Source: Candidatus Sigynarchaeota archaeon
GTDB lineage: Archaea > Asgardarchaeota > Jordarchaeia > Jordarchaeales > Jordarchaeaceae
Direction of reading: 5' to 3'
DNA length: 10,445 bases
Assembly (NCBI GenBank): GCA_030587505.1
Contig: JAUQYY010000103.1
Coordinates: 1-10,445 of the forward strand
The position numbers and the translations under genes were made by a program. Position 1 is the first letter of the stretch; every line of letters begins with the position of its first letter. The notes below the pieces were generated by a model, which worked only from the letters and a program-made list of their open reading frames with translations, ran no database searches and was not told the origin of the DNA. Below are positions 1-7,142 of the stretch, piece after piece.

Positions 1-376
1 CGGCGAGGAGGGCCTCACCCCTGTTCGCTGGCATGTTGGCGGCGATGGCGAGGCAGAGGTTAACCACGGGGGCGGCGTAGCCGCAGCCCTCGTAGAAGGG
101 GGCCTTGGCGCCGTACTTGGCGCCGCACTCCTTGCACTGGAAGCGCTTAACTCTCACCACCACGTCCACGAAGCCCTTCCTGGTGATGAGCCTGCAGTAG
201 ATCTTCGCGGTGGAGTCCTTCTTTATGGTGTTCTCCGAGCCGCACCTGGGGCAGGGCCTCTTCTCGGAGTAGACCTTGCCGTCGAAGGACTTGAGGTACT
301 TCTGAGTCGCCTTGCGCAGGATGGGGAGTGAGGGGGAAGGCTGCTTTCTGACCGGGGTTCTCACGGCAATCACCAC
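1..376 (-). CDS. Zinc-ribbon protein, probable transposase N-terminal part (cut by window edge)
   Basis: An open frame of about 125 codons reads from GTG at 376 leftwards off the window edge without a stop; GTG at 373 or 364 could also start it, and a TAG lies just upstream at 386-388. The product begins VIAVRTPVRKQPS and holds a zinc-ribbon pattern: CPRCG at about residues 40-44, then FQCKECGAKY at about 78-87, followed by YEGCGYAAPVVNLCLAIAANM. An N-terminal zinc ribbon followed by a helical segment is common in archaeal IS-element transposases, which is why I favour that reading. I do not recognise the exact family, and the catalytic residues would lie outside the window. Base composition is strikingly GC-rich, with codons ending mostly in G or C, unlike the AT-leaning genes to the right. 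This suggests recent transfer. The fragment could also be a non-mobile zinc-finger protein. Confidence 0.5.
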   Translation of the reverse strand, partial: MVIAVRTPVRKQPSPSLPILRKATQKYLKSFDGKVYSEKRPCPRCGSENTIKKDSTAKIYCRLITRKGFVDVVVRVKRFQCKECGAKYGAKAPFYEGCGYAAPVVNLCLAIAANMPANRGEALLA

Positions 377-463
377 ACGGGGGAGCTAAAAGTTCACGCC
401 GAGACATAAAAACCTTACCAAAGACCAAACATTCCTACACCGCCAAGAGGGGAAGGCAATTAA

Positions 464-473
464 GTTTAAAAGA
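464..473 (+). promoter_or_regulatory. Possible TATA box for the secE-spt5 unit
   Basis: The AT-rich run GTTTAAAAGA resembles an archaeal TATA box and lies about 85-90 bp before the secE start, so transcription would begin near 495 with a leader of about 60 nt. The rest of 377-556 holds the upstream part of the GC-rich gene, a purine-rich stretch near 448-458, and an open-frame tail described under findings. No RNA gene was seen there. Confidence 0.35.
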
Positions 474-556
474 TACCAATTCGAATCCCTATTTAGATGA
501 TGCTTTGCTTGAGCTGAAGATTATTAAAGGGTTAACGGAGTCAGAGGCGCTGAGAC

Positions 557-751
557 TTGGGTTTGATAAATTTCATCAAAAGGTCAAGGCGAGTATTTAA
601 ACTCGCTAGATACCCTTCCCGTAAGGAAATGTGGGCAACAATTAGGATTTGCATTTTGGGTATTCTTTTGATAGGGGTAGTCGCCTTCATAATCACGATG
701 ATTTTTGTTAATGGATTCATTCCCATCATTAATCCTAGCGCCACGGGATAA
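557..751 (+). CDS. secE: Preprotein translocase subunit SecE (Sec61 gamma)
   Basis: SecE is the small essential subunit of the SecYE(beta) protein-conducting channel in the cytoplasmic membrane, clamping the two halves of SecY. The 64-residue product has the expected plan: an amphipathic basic N-terminal helix (about residues 4-27, including KRSRRVFKLARYPSRKE), then one hydrophobic membrane span (about 29-52, rich in I, L, V, F). Length is normal for archaeal SecE. The start is TTG at 557, because an in-frame TGA sits at 551-553. A second TTG at 563 is possible; the first in-frame ATG (629) would remove most of the amphipathic helix. The gene directly precedes spt5 by 26 bp, a pairing conserved across Archaea and Bacteria. 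Confidence 0.88.
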   Translation: MGLINFIKRSRRVFKLARYPSRKEMWATIRICILGILLIGVVAFIITMIFVNGFIPIINPSATG

Positions 752-777
752 AAAGGAATTAGGGTTAGGTAGGGAAA

Positions 778-1248
778 ATGCCTAAGAAGACAAGCATATT
801 CGCACTAAGAACGACAATTGGTCAAGAGAAGAGCGTAGCTGCGCTGATAGAAAAGAGAATGAAAGGAAACCCCGAAGCAGATATTAAGGCGATAATGGCA
901 CCCGAATCGCTTAACGGCTATGTTTTTATCGAGGCCCCTAGCCAAAGGGAGGTAAACATGATCATCGCAGGCATACCTCACGTGAGAGGGAAGGTCGTAG
1001 GTAAAATAGACATTGAGGAACTAGACGATTTCCTAATTCCGAAGCCTTCGACGGAGGGTATTAATAGAGGGGACATAGTGGAGATAACGGGAGGGCCCTT
1101 TAAGGGGGAGAAAGCTAAAGTTACACGGATAGATCCAGACAAGGAGGATGTTGTTTTAGAACTAATCGAATCGCAGTATCCGATACCGGTAAAGGTTCAT
1201 GCGGATTATGTTAAACTCGTGGAGAGAGGGGAGGGAGATAGAATATAA
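778..1248 (+). CDS. spt5: Transcription elongation factor Spt5 (NusG-like)
   Basis: Archaeal Spt5 binds the RNA polymerase clamp with Spt4, closes the DNA channel, raises processivity and can bridge to the ribosome. The 156-residue product has an N-terminal NGN domain (about 5-85: SIFALRTTIGQEKSV start, then GYVFIEAP and GIPHVRG) and a C-terminal KOW domain (about 95-150: GDIVEITGGPFKGEKAKVTRID). Length and domain order match archaeal Spt5. ATG at 778 is preceded by the purine-rich run GGTAGGG at a usual spacing. It follows secE closely and is probably co-transcribed with it. The 233 bp that follow hold a new promoter for the ribosomal genes. Confidence 0.95.
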   Translation: MPKKTSIFALRTTIGQEKSVAALIEKRMKGNPEADIKAIMAPESLNGYVFIEAPSQREVNMIIAGIPHVRGKVVGKIDIEELDDFLIPKPSTEGINRGDIVEITGGPFKGEKAKVTRIDPDKEDVVLELIESQYPIPVKVHADYVKLVERGEGDRI

Positions 1249-1311
1249 TTTTGCCTTATCGGAAGAACTATGAAGAGAATTTAGCTTAATGGGAGAGTGA
1301 TAAACTACACA

Positions 1312-1371
1312 GAAGTGTGAACCGCAAAAAATTTTTAAACTTAGGAGAGGATGTCTTCCGAAGTGTAAACC
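1312..1371 (+). promoter_or_regulatory. Promoter region of rpl11 with flanking direct repeats
   Basis: The run TTTTAAAC at 1333-1340, inside an A/T tract that begins at 1326, looks like a TATA box. A start site near 1362 would leave a leader of about 120 nt before rpl11. A 12-bp direct repeat, GAAGTGTNAACC, lies at 1312-1323 and again at 1360-1371 with one mismatch, so one copy sits just upstream of the TATA box and the other at the expected transcription start. The leader has no coding sequence that I would support. The promoter is inferred from sequence alone. Confidence 0.45.
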
Positions 1372-1481
1372 TAAAAGATAAGAAAAAGAGAAATCATAAA
1401 CCGAGCTGATTTCTTTATTGAGAAGTACTAATAGAGCGATAGACACTCAACCATGATAGAAGACCACGAAGGAGGAATCAG

Positions 1482-1970
1482 ATGTCGCAGAAAGTAACCG
1501 TCAAAGCACTCGTTGAAGGAGGAAAAGCCTCTGCAGGACCTCCAATCGGGCCTGCATTGGGGCCCACAGGGGTTAATCTTTACCAAGTGGTTCAGAAAAT
1601 TAACGAGTTGACAGCGAACTTCAAAAATTTGAAGGTGCCCGTGACAATAACTGTGAACACAGAGGACAAAACCTTTGAGGTGGAAGTTGGGCTGCCTCCA
1701 ACATCCGCATTAATACTTAGCGAGTTAGGCGTCGAGAAGGGTAGCAATGAGCCGGACGCCAACAAAATCGGGGACCTCAGTATGGAGTCGGTGGTGAAGA
1801 TAGCGAATATGAAGAGAGATAAACTTCTGGCGAACAGTCTAAAAGCTGCTGTGCGCACAGTTCTGGGAACCTGTCTATCATTGGGAGTTACAGTTGAGGG
1901 AAAGGATCCCAGAGAGGTTCAGAAAGAAGTCTTGGAAGGGAAGTATAGCGAAGCATTATCCGAAGAATAG
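1482..1970 (+). CDS. rpl11: Large-subunit ribosomal protein L11 (uL11)
   Basis: uL11 binds the GTPase-associated region of 23S rRNA at the base of the stalk and helps factors trigger GTP hydrolysis. The 162-residue product has the N-terminal domain with the family signature GPPIGPALGPTGVN (about residues 19-32) and the rRNA-binding C-terminal domain (about 70-145), followed by a short acidic archaeal tail ending LSEE. Length is typical for Archaea (about 160). A strong Shine-Dalgarno run, AAGGAGGA, lies about 6 nt before ATG 1482. It heads the ribosomal set rpl11-rpl1-rpl10-rpl12, the standard archaeal order. Confidence 0.97.
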   Translation: MSQKVTVKALVEGGKASAGPPIGPALGPTGVNLYQVVQKINELTANFKNLKVPVTITVNTEDKTFEVEVGLPPTSALILSELGVEKGSNEPDANKIGDLSMESVVKIANMKRDKLLANSLKAAVRTVLGTCLSLGVTVEGKDPREVQKEVLEGKYSEALSEE

Positions 1971-2014
1971 TTTTTGAAGAACGTCTAGATATTCTAAGAA
2001 GGTTTCAACGTGTC

Positions 2015-2035
2015 CTTATAAGCAATCTTATAAGC
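2015..2035 (+). repeat. Two tandem CTTATAAG palindromes upstream of rpl1
   Basis: The perfect 8-bp palindrome CTTATAAG occurs at 2015-2022 and again at 2027-2034. With the following C, the direct repeat unit is 9 bp with a 12-bp period. Both copies lie 10-40 bp upstream of the likely rpl1 TATA box, between rpl11 and rpl1. They could be operator half-sites or alternative TATA boxes; the sequence alone does not decide. Confidence 0.5.
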
Positions 2036-2045
2036 GGTTCGAAAA

Positions 2046-2056
2046 GAAATTTAAAT
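2046..2056 (+). promoter_or_regulatory. Probable TATA box for rpl1
   Basis: AAATTTAAATT lies about 26 bp before position 2078 and about 40 bp before ATG 2093. A start site near 2075-2080 would give rpl1 a leaderless or very short-leader transcript, separate from the rpl11 message. The 107-122 bp gap between rpl11 and rpl1 is long for a tight operon, which fits an internal promoter. Confidence 0.45.
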
Positions 2057-2092
2057 TCAGAGCTAATATAAGGATGAATGGATGGGAACATT

Positions 2093-2737
2093 ATGCCCCT
2101 TGACAAGAGGAAAATCGTTGAGGCTATAAAGAAGGCCAAGCAGAGTTCAAAGAAGAGGAACTTTGTGCAGTCAATAGAGCTAGCGGTTAACTTGAAGGAT
2201 ATCGATTTGAAGAAGCCTGAGAACCGTTTAAATACGGAGATAACGCTTCCAAACGAGACAGGTAAAGAACCAAAAATTTGTGTCATTGCTACTGGTGACC
2301 TCGCGGTGAAGGCGAAAGATGCTGGAGTTCATGTAATAGATAAGGATGAACTGAACGAGATTTCGCGGAACAGGAAGAACGTGAAAAAACTAGCACAAGA
2401 GTACGATTTCTTCGTTGCTCGTGCTGACCTCATGCCGCAGGTGGGCAAAACCCTCGGTCCGGTGCTTGGACCCAGGGGCAAAATGCCGAAACCTATTCCT
2501 CCGAACGCGGATATTAATGCGATTCTTAACCAGTACAAGAAAAACGCACGCATCAGAATGAGAAACAATCCTGTTGTTCATTTGAGAGTGGGTAATGAGA
2601 ATATGGATGAAGATAAGGTAGCAGAAAACGTTCAAAATGTTATCAACTTTCTGGAAGGTAAATTTGAAAGAGGGGCCAGACATATCAAGTCAGTTTACCT
2701 GAAAACCACCATGGGCCCAGCAATAAAAGTGGAGTAA
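2093..2737 (+). CDS. rpl1: Large-subunit ribosomal protein L1 (uL1)
   Basis: uL1 forms the mobile L1 stalk on 23S rRNA and helps release deacylated tRNA from the E site. In several archaea it also represses its own mRNA. The product is about 214 residues from this start. It has the two-part first domain (N- and C-terminal ends together) and the inserted second domain. Family motifs are clear: GTLGPVLGPRGKMPKP-like segment (here KTLGPVLGPRGKMPKPIPP), VGNENMDEDKVAENV and the terminal YLKTTMGPAIKVE. I chose ATG 2093 (MPLDKRKIVEAI), because the distance from Met to the RNFVQS segment then matches other archaeal L1 proteins. ATG 2078 would add five residues and lies right at the expected transcription start, so it remains possible. 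rpl10 follows after 14 bp. Confidence 0.96.
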   Translation: MPLDKRKIVEAIKKAKQSSKKRNFVQSIELAVNLKDIDLKKPENRLNTEITLPNETGKEPKICVIATGDLAVKAKDAGVHVIDKDELNEISRNRKNVKKLAQEYDFFVARADLMPQVGKTLGPVLGPRGKMPKPIPPNADINAILNQYKKNARIRMRNNPVVHLRVGNENMDEDKVAENVQNVINFLEGKFERGARHIKSVYLKTTMGPAIKVE

Positions 2738-2751
2738 AGGAAGCTCTAAAA

Positions 2752-3765
2752 ATGGCGGTTACGGCTAGAGGAAGACCTGTACCAGAATACAAGATTCAAA
2801 GAAAGGAGAGGCTGCAAAGGTTACTAGAAAAATATAAAGTTATTGGCCTAAGTAAAATGGAGGGAATAGGCGCTAAGCAGCTTCAGGGTCTTAGAAAAAA
2901 ACTGAGGGACACGGCGCTAATAAAAATGGAGAAAAACACTCTGATCATACGCAGCCTCAAGGAAATTAAGGATAAAAAGAAGAACGTTGACAAGCTAGCT
3001 GACTACGTTAAGGGTTCAGTAGCCCTGATACTAACAAATATGAACCCATTTAAGCTGAGTAATATCCTTGCCAAAAGCAAGACCAAAACGGCTGCCAAAC
3101 CAGACACCATAAGCCCTGTTGAAATCGTGGTACCCGCAGGAAACACAGGTTTTCCGCCAGGCCCAATCATCAGCGAATTAGGCGATGTAGGACTCCCAAC
3201 CCGTGTAGAGTCGGGAACAATATGGATAACGAAGGACACCGTAGTCGCTAGACCGGGGGATCTCATCACGAAGAAACTGGCCTTAGTGCTGAAAAGACTG
3301 AACATTGAACCCATAGAGGTGGGGCTATCACTCAGTGTAGCATACGATGACGGACTAATACTAACAGAGGATATTTTAACCGTAGGACCGGAGAAATTTT
3401 TCCAAGAGATTCAAGAGGCGTACACTCAGGCATTGAACCTCGCGTTCTACGCAGCGATACCCACACCAGAAACAATAGTACAGCTACTGAGAACCGCACA
3501 CTCGAACGCTTCGAATCTAGCGATAAACGCGGAGATACCCATACCAGAAGTTCTCCCAAGCATAATTAGAAAAGCAGAGAGCCAAGCACTGAATATAGCC
3601 TTGAAACTGGCGGCAAAGGATGCAAGTTTGTTCCCCTCGCTTAAACCGGTGGAAGAAAAGGAAACTAAGCGGAAAGAGGAAAAGGTGGAAAAACCGGAAG
3701 AAAAGGAAGAGAAGAAAGAGGAAGAGGAAGAGGAAGTTGGAGGGTTAGGTGCGCTGTTTGGTTAA
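2752..3765 (+). CDS. rpl10: Large-subunit ribosomal protein L10 / acidic protein P0 (uL10)
   Basis: P0 anchors the ribosomal stalk to the GTPase-associated rRNA and carries several L12 (P1) dimers on its C-terminal helices. The 337-residue product has the rRNA-binding N-terminal domain (about 1-110), the archaeal/eukaryal inserted domain (about 115-190, with PAGNTGFPPGPIISELGDVGLPTRVESG-type residues), helical dimer-docking segments (about 220-285, three similar ALNLAFYAAIPTPE / ASNLAINAEIPIPE / ALNIALKLAAKD stretches) and a highly charged Lys/Glu hinge ending in GLGALFG. The three repeated helices agree with the archaeal plan of three L12 dimers per P0. The start follows rpl1 by 14 bp with AGGAAG as a modest ribosome site. 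Confidence 0.97.
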   Translation: MAVTARGRPVPEYKIQRKERLQRLLEKYKVIGLSKMEGIGAKQLQGLRKKLRDTALIKMEKNTLIIRSLKEIKDKKKNVDKLADYVKGSVALILTNMNPFKLSNILAKSKTKTAAKPDTISPVEIVVPAGNTGFPPGPIISELGDVGLPTRVESGTIWITKDTVVARPGDLITKKLALVLKRLNIEPIEVGLSLSVAYDDGLILTEDILTVGPEKFFQEIQEAYTQALNLAFYAAIPTPETIVQLLRTAHSNASNLAINAEIPIPEVLPSIIRKAESQALNIALKLAAKDASLFPSLKPVEEKETKRKEEKVEKPEEKEEKKEEEEEEVGGLGALFG

Positions 3766-3845
3766 AGACTATGTGAGGAATGTTTATTAGCATCTAAAAA
3801 ATCAATCAAAAAGAGGAGTGTAATAAACCTTCGAGGTGAAAAGCA

Positions 3846-4151
3846 ATGGAATACGTGTATGCAGCGATGCTCCTCCACAAAGCTGGAAAGGAAATTACCG
3901 AAGAGAACGTAGCTAAAGTTCTCGAAGCAGCTGGAGTGGAAACCGATATGGCGAGAGCCAAGGCGCTGGTGGCCGCATTAGAAGAAGTAGATATTGAGGA
4001 AGCGATTAAAACCGCTGCGCCAACGGCAGTCGCCGTAACAGCACCTGCGGAGGCAGCGCCGGAGGAAGCAAAACCAGCTAAGGAAGAAGAAAAGAAAGAG
4101 GAGAAGGAAGAAGAGGAAGAAGTAGCAGGACTCGGAGCACTATTCGGTTAA
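3846..4151 (+). CDS. rpl12: Large-subunit ribosomal protein L12 / acidic protein P1
   Basis: P1 is the multi-copy stalk protein that recruits elongation and initiation GTPases to the ribosome. The 101-residue product has the N-terminal dimerisation and P0-binding domain (1-58, starting MEYVYAAMLLHKAGKEITEEN), an Ala/Pro-rich hinge (59-76), a Glu/Lys stretch and the factor-binding tail EVAGLGALFG. The tail is nearly the same as that of P0, but codon choice differs between the two genes, so protein-level selection rather than recent copying explains it. The ribosome site is GAGGTG at usual spacing before ATG 3846. The 80-bp gap from rpl10 is AT-rich and could hold an extra promoter. Confidence 0.97.
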   Translation: MEYVYAAMLLHKAGKEITEENVAKVLEAAGVETDMARAKALVAALEEVDIEEAIKTAAPTAVAVTAPAEAAPEEAKPAKEEEKKEEKEEEEEVAGLGALFG

Positions 4152-4254
4152 AACATAGAAGCAGGAAGCCAGAATACAATAAGTGCAGACCTCGCCTCTC
4201 CCATCAGGAGGTGGAAGGTAGCCTGCTGAGGATACAAGGTACCCGGCATGACCT
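4152..4254. other. Convergent intergenic region, no gene seen
   Basis: This 103-bp stretch separates the 3' ends of rpl12 and alaS. No T-run terminator is visible immediately after either stop codon. On the plus strand the first T-rich run (TATTTCTGATTTATC, 4257-4271) lies inside the 3' end of alaS, where CTGATTTATCAG is a near-palindrome, and it may end rpl12 transcripts. A purine-rich part with CAGGAGGTGG looks like a ribosome site but no reading frame follows it. Confidence 0.4.
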
Positions 4255-6990
4255 CTATTTCTGATTTATCAGGTTCTTTATCTTGTTCAACATTTCTTCT
4301 GTCTTTTCTGTTCTGGGTCCACCGCCTCTGGCTAGTCTGCCTCTACCTCCACCACTGCCGCCCACAATTTTCGATGCCTCTCTAATGATCTCACTAATGT
4401 TCAGGTTGACAGAGGCTCCAATCATACCTATGACATCTACTTTGTTGTTTGTCCTTGCCAGTATCACCACTGCGTTTGGTTTTTTCTCTGTTATTCTGCT
4501 TGCAACCATTATTGCCTCGTCTGTGCTTAGACGGGTTTTCTCGATGATTACCTCGTATTCTCCTAGTCTTTTGATTTTGCTCAGTAGTTCTCTTGCCTCT
4601 GTTTCTGATATCTCGCCGCGTAGCCGTTCTATTTCTTTGCCTCTCTGCTTCCATTCTTCGAAGAACCGCTCAGCAGTTTTCGGCAACTGGTTGTAGGGAA
4701 CACGGAAGATATTAGCTGTTTTCTCTAAAAGGTTGTCAATTTTCTGAATGTACTCAATTGCGGCTGTGCCTGCGGTGAACTCCAATCTAACAACACCGTC
4801 CTGGATTCTTTCCGCTCCCTTAATTTTGATTAGACCAATTTCACCAGTGTTTCTCAGGTGGACGCCACCGCAAGCTTCAACGTCCCAGTTTTCTATGTCG
4901 ATGATTCTTATAGTGCGTCCAGGCACGACACCACCTTGGTAGATTTGGAAACCATACTTTTTCTCCGCCTCGTCCCTAGGCATCCATTTTGCCTTAACCG
5001 GTCTATTTTCCATGACTATTTCATTTGCGATTCTTTCTATTTCTCTAATCTCCTCGGTGTTTAATGCTTTGTAGTGGGTGATGTCAAGCCTTGCCCCTTC
5101 GGGGGTTTTTTCCGCTCCCGCCTGCCAGACATGCGGGCCGAGAACCCTCTTTGCGGCACCGTTTACAACATGTGTGGCGGTGTGATGCCTCATAAGAGCG
5201 ATCCTTCTATCCCAGTTTATTCTTCCTTTGATTCGCTGTGAAGATAGCTGAACGGGTTTATCGAGTCTGTGTACTACCACGTTACCCACTTTTTTCACGT
5301 CAACAACTTTGTATCCGTTCAGCGTTCCGGTGTCATTCGCAGCGCCCCCACCCGTGGGATAAAATAAGGTTTGATCCAAAACTACGCTTGAGTCCAGTAT
5401 CTTCAACACTTTGGCTTCGAATTCTTTCTCATAAGGTTTCTCATAGTAAAGAGTTCTTGTTGGCGGTATATCCTTTAGCTCATCTAGCAGCGGATCCTTA
5501 GCCGGAGAAATAGTAATCTTTTCTTTTTTACTCCCTAACTGTACATAAAAATCTCCGGGGACTTCAAGTTTTATACCCGATTCCTCGGCGATTTCTTGAA
5601 CCATCTCGGGGGAGATTCCCTTTGACTCGTAAAGCTCAATTAGGGTGCCTAAATCCAATTTCTTCTTCTTTTCAAGCAGTCTCGCCACGTGCGTTCTACC
5701 CTTTTCCAGCGTGTTATAATATCTTTCCCGCTCGACAAGAAAGATATCATCAATGATTTCCGAAGCAACATCTACACGTTTGTAAGTTTTTCTCAGATAG
5801 TCGATATGCCTATGGAGGAGTTCCAAGAAATCCAACTCAAAATCGTACAGGTCGTTTAGGCTTAAGGCACGTCTGAGGATAATGCGTAGATTATAGCCGC
5901 CACCAACATTGGAGGGGATTCCTCCATCAGATACCGCGAAAACCAGTGTTCGAGTATGATCCGAAATAGCATATAACGCTTCCAGCGGCCCCAAAGACCT
6001 GTCCAGGTCTTCCTGGGTTATACCAAGTTTCGTGGCGACTTCTTTCCGAGCTCTATCAATGTTTTCCACCTCATCCACGTTGAGAAGCCCAGACAAAACA
6101 GTATAACGCTCTAAAAGGTCTTCGTCAACGGATACCCCAGTACTCTCTTTCAACCAGTCCAACACTGGACCGAATGTTGCCTCGTATATAGTTGGCGACC
6201 CTTGGGTGAACCAGCCTATGCGTTCTACACCCCAGCCAACATCAATAACTCTAATGTCCAACTCCCGGTAAGTCCCATCGGGGGTAAGCGCGTACTGCAT
6301 AAACACATTGTTAACAATCTCCAAGCCTCTACCAAACGCCTCAAGACAAGGGCCGAAATTACCTCCTCCGCTCCAAACATCCTCCTTATAGCTCACCTCG
6401 TCTCGGTCCAGTTTGAGACACCTGGTGAGAAACTCGAAGTTGAGTTCAATACACCGGTCCATCCAGTAACCTTTTCCGTTATAGTTGAAAGCGTGCTGCC
6501 CACCCATGACGAATAAACTCAGATGTCTACCCGTCTTCCCAACATTGTCGATGTCATTGAACCCCTTGCCACCGAACCGTATACATGGTTGAGGGACAAC
6601 CAGGGGATTTGCGGGGGGCTCAACAACACCCTCAACCACGTAGGGTTGAAAGTCGGTGATGGAGGCTATAGTGAAGGGAATATCATCTCTCCACCTTGCA
6701 ACAACAGGATACTCGCTTATTCTCGTGTGACCCCTCTTTTCAAAGAAATCGCACCACTTCTTAATAGCTTCGTGGAAATCCCAGCCACCATCCACTTTGC
6801 GGCCAATAAACCGATATCCGCCAACACACATCGTGTCTCCGCAGAGATCGCTGTCACCAGTGGTCCAGTACCAGTCACCGCATACCCTGCACCGTCTTCT
6901 CTCGAACCCTTCTCTTCTGAAGAGTTCCACCTCATAGCTTTCTCTGCCGAATTTTCTCCGAAGTTCTTCTTTAGGAATCATCATTCTCAA
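4255..6990 (-). CDS. alaS: Alanine-tRNA ligase, archaeal type
   Basis: AlaRS charges tRNA-Ala, recognising the G3-U70 pair, and edits mischarged Ser and Gly. The roughly 911-residue product is full length for the archaeal form. It begins with the archaeal N-terminal zinc module (CRVCGDWYWT and LCGDTMC, about 34-55). The class II catalytic core follows (RWRDDIPFTIASITDFQP about 99-115; CIRFGG..DIDNVGKTGRH about 136-155; GGGYNLRIILRRAL about 362-375). The editing domain has HHTATH (about 601-606) and CGGVH (about 706-710) as zinc ligands. The C-Ala end has GGSGGGRGRLARGGGP (about 877-891). ATG 6990 is preceded on its strand by AAAGGAGCC at good spacing; an ATG two codons later is less likely. 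It is convergent with rpl12 and divergent from the DUF434 gene. Confidence 0.97.
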   Translation of the reverse strand: MRMMIPKEELRRKFGRESYEVELFRREGFERRRCRVCGDWYWTTGDSDLCGDTMCVGGYRFIGRKVDGGWDFHEAIKKWCDFFEKRGHTRISEYPVVARWRDDIPFTIASITDFQPYVVEGVVEPPANPLVVPQPCIRFGGKGFNDIDNVGKTGRHLSLFVMGGQHAFNYNGKGYWMDRCIELNFEFLTRCLKLDRDEVSYKEDVWSGGGNFGPCLEAFGRGLEIVNNVFMQYALTPDGTYRELDIRVIDVGWGVERIGWFTQGSPTIYEATFGPVLDWLKESTGVSVDEDLLERYTVLSGLLNVDEVENIDRARKEVATKLGITQEDLDRSLGPLEALYAISDHTRTLVFAVSDGGIPSNVGGGYNLRIILRRALSLNDLYDFELDFLELLHRHIDYLRKTYKRVDVASEIIDDIFLVERERYYNTLEKGRTHVARLLEKKKKLDLGTLIELYESKGISPEMVQEIAEESGIKLEVPGDFYVQLGSKKEKITISPAKDPLLDELKDIPPTRTLYYEKPYEKEFEAKVLKILDSSVVLDQTLFYPTGGGAANDTGTLNGYKVVDVKKVGNVVVHRLDKPVQLSSQRIKGRINWDRRIALMRHHTATHVVNGAAKRVLGPHVWQAGAEKTPEGARLDITHYKALNTEEIREIERIANEIVMENRPVKAKWMPRDEAEKKYGFQIYQGGVVPGRTIRIIDIENWDVEACGGVHLRNTGEIGLIKIKGAERIQDGVVRLEFTAGTAAIEYIQKIDNLLEKTANIFRVPYNQLPKTAERFFEEWKQRGKEIERLRGEISETEARELLSKIKRLGEYEVIIEKTRLSTDEAIMVASRITEKKPNAVVILARTNNKVDVIGMIGASVNLNISEIIREASKIVGGSGGGRGRLARGGGPRTEKTEEMLNKIKNLINQK

Positions 6991-7034
6991 GGCTCCTTTG
7001 AACGCGTGGGTACCTAAAACTAAGGTGAGGGAAT

Positions 7035-7045
7035 TCTAAAAACTT
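7035..7045 (-). promoter_or_regulatory. Probable TATA box for alaS
   Basis: Read on the minus strand, the run TTTTTAGAATT lies about 45-50 bp before the alaS ATG, placing transcription start near 7012 with a short leader containing GGAG. Confidence 0.4.
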
Positions 7046-7094
7046 TGTGCATCAGAAATACAGATAATTGGACGGCTAAACAAGAAAGTATAAC

Positions 7095-7105
7095 AAAAAA
7101 TATTT
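7095..7105 (+). promoter_or_regulatory. Probable TATA box for the DUF434 gene
   Basis: AAAAAATATTTT lies about 40-48 bp before ATG 7143, giving a predicted start near 7128 and a short leader that carries GAGGG before the start codon. It is divergent to the alaS promoter in the same 152-bp gap. Confidence 0.45.
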
Positions 7106-7142
7106 TCGGAGGGAAGTTAAGGGTACCAAAGAGGGTTAAATC

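Noticed and set aside
147..428. 93-codon minus-strand frame in the GC-rich island
   Set aside because: It is a shifted frame of the zinc-ribbon gene. The frame with CxxC motifs has coherent protein character and stays open to the window edge.
4180..4240. H/ACA or C/D guide RNA in the rpl12-alaS gap
   Set aside because: CCTC/GAGG with a nearby ACA is suggestive, but pocket spacing is poor and no clean C or D boxes are present.
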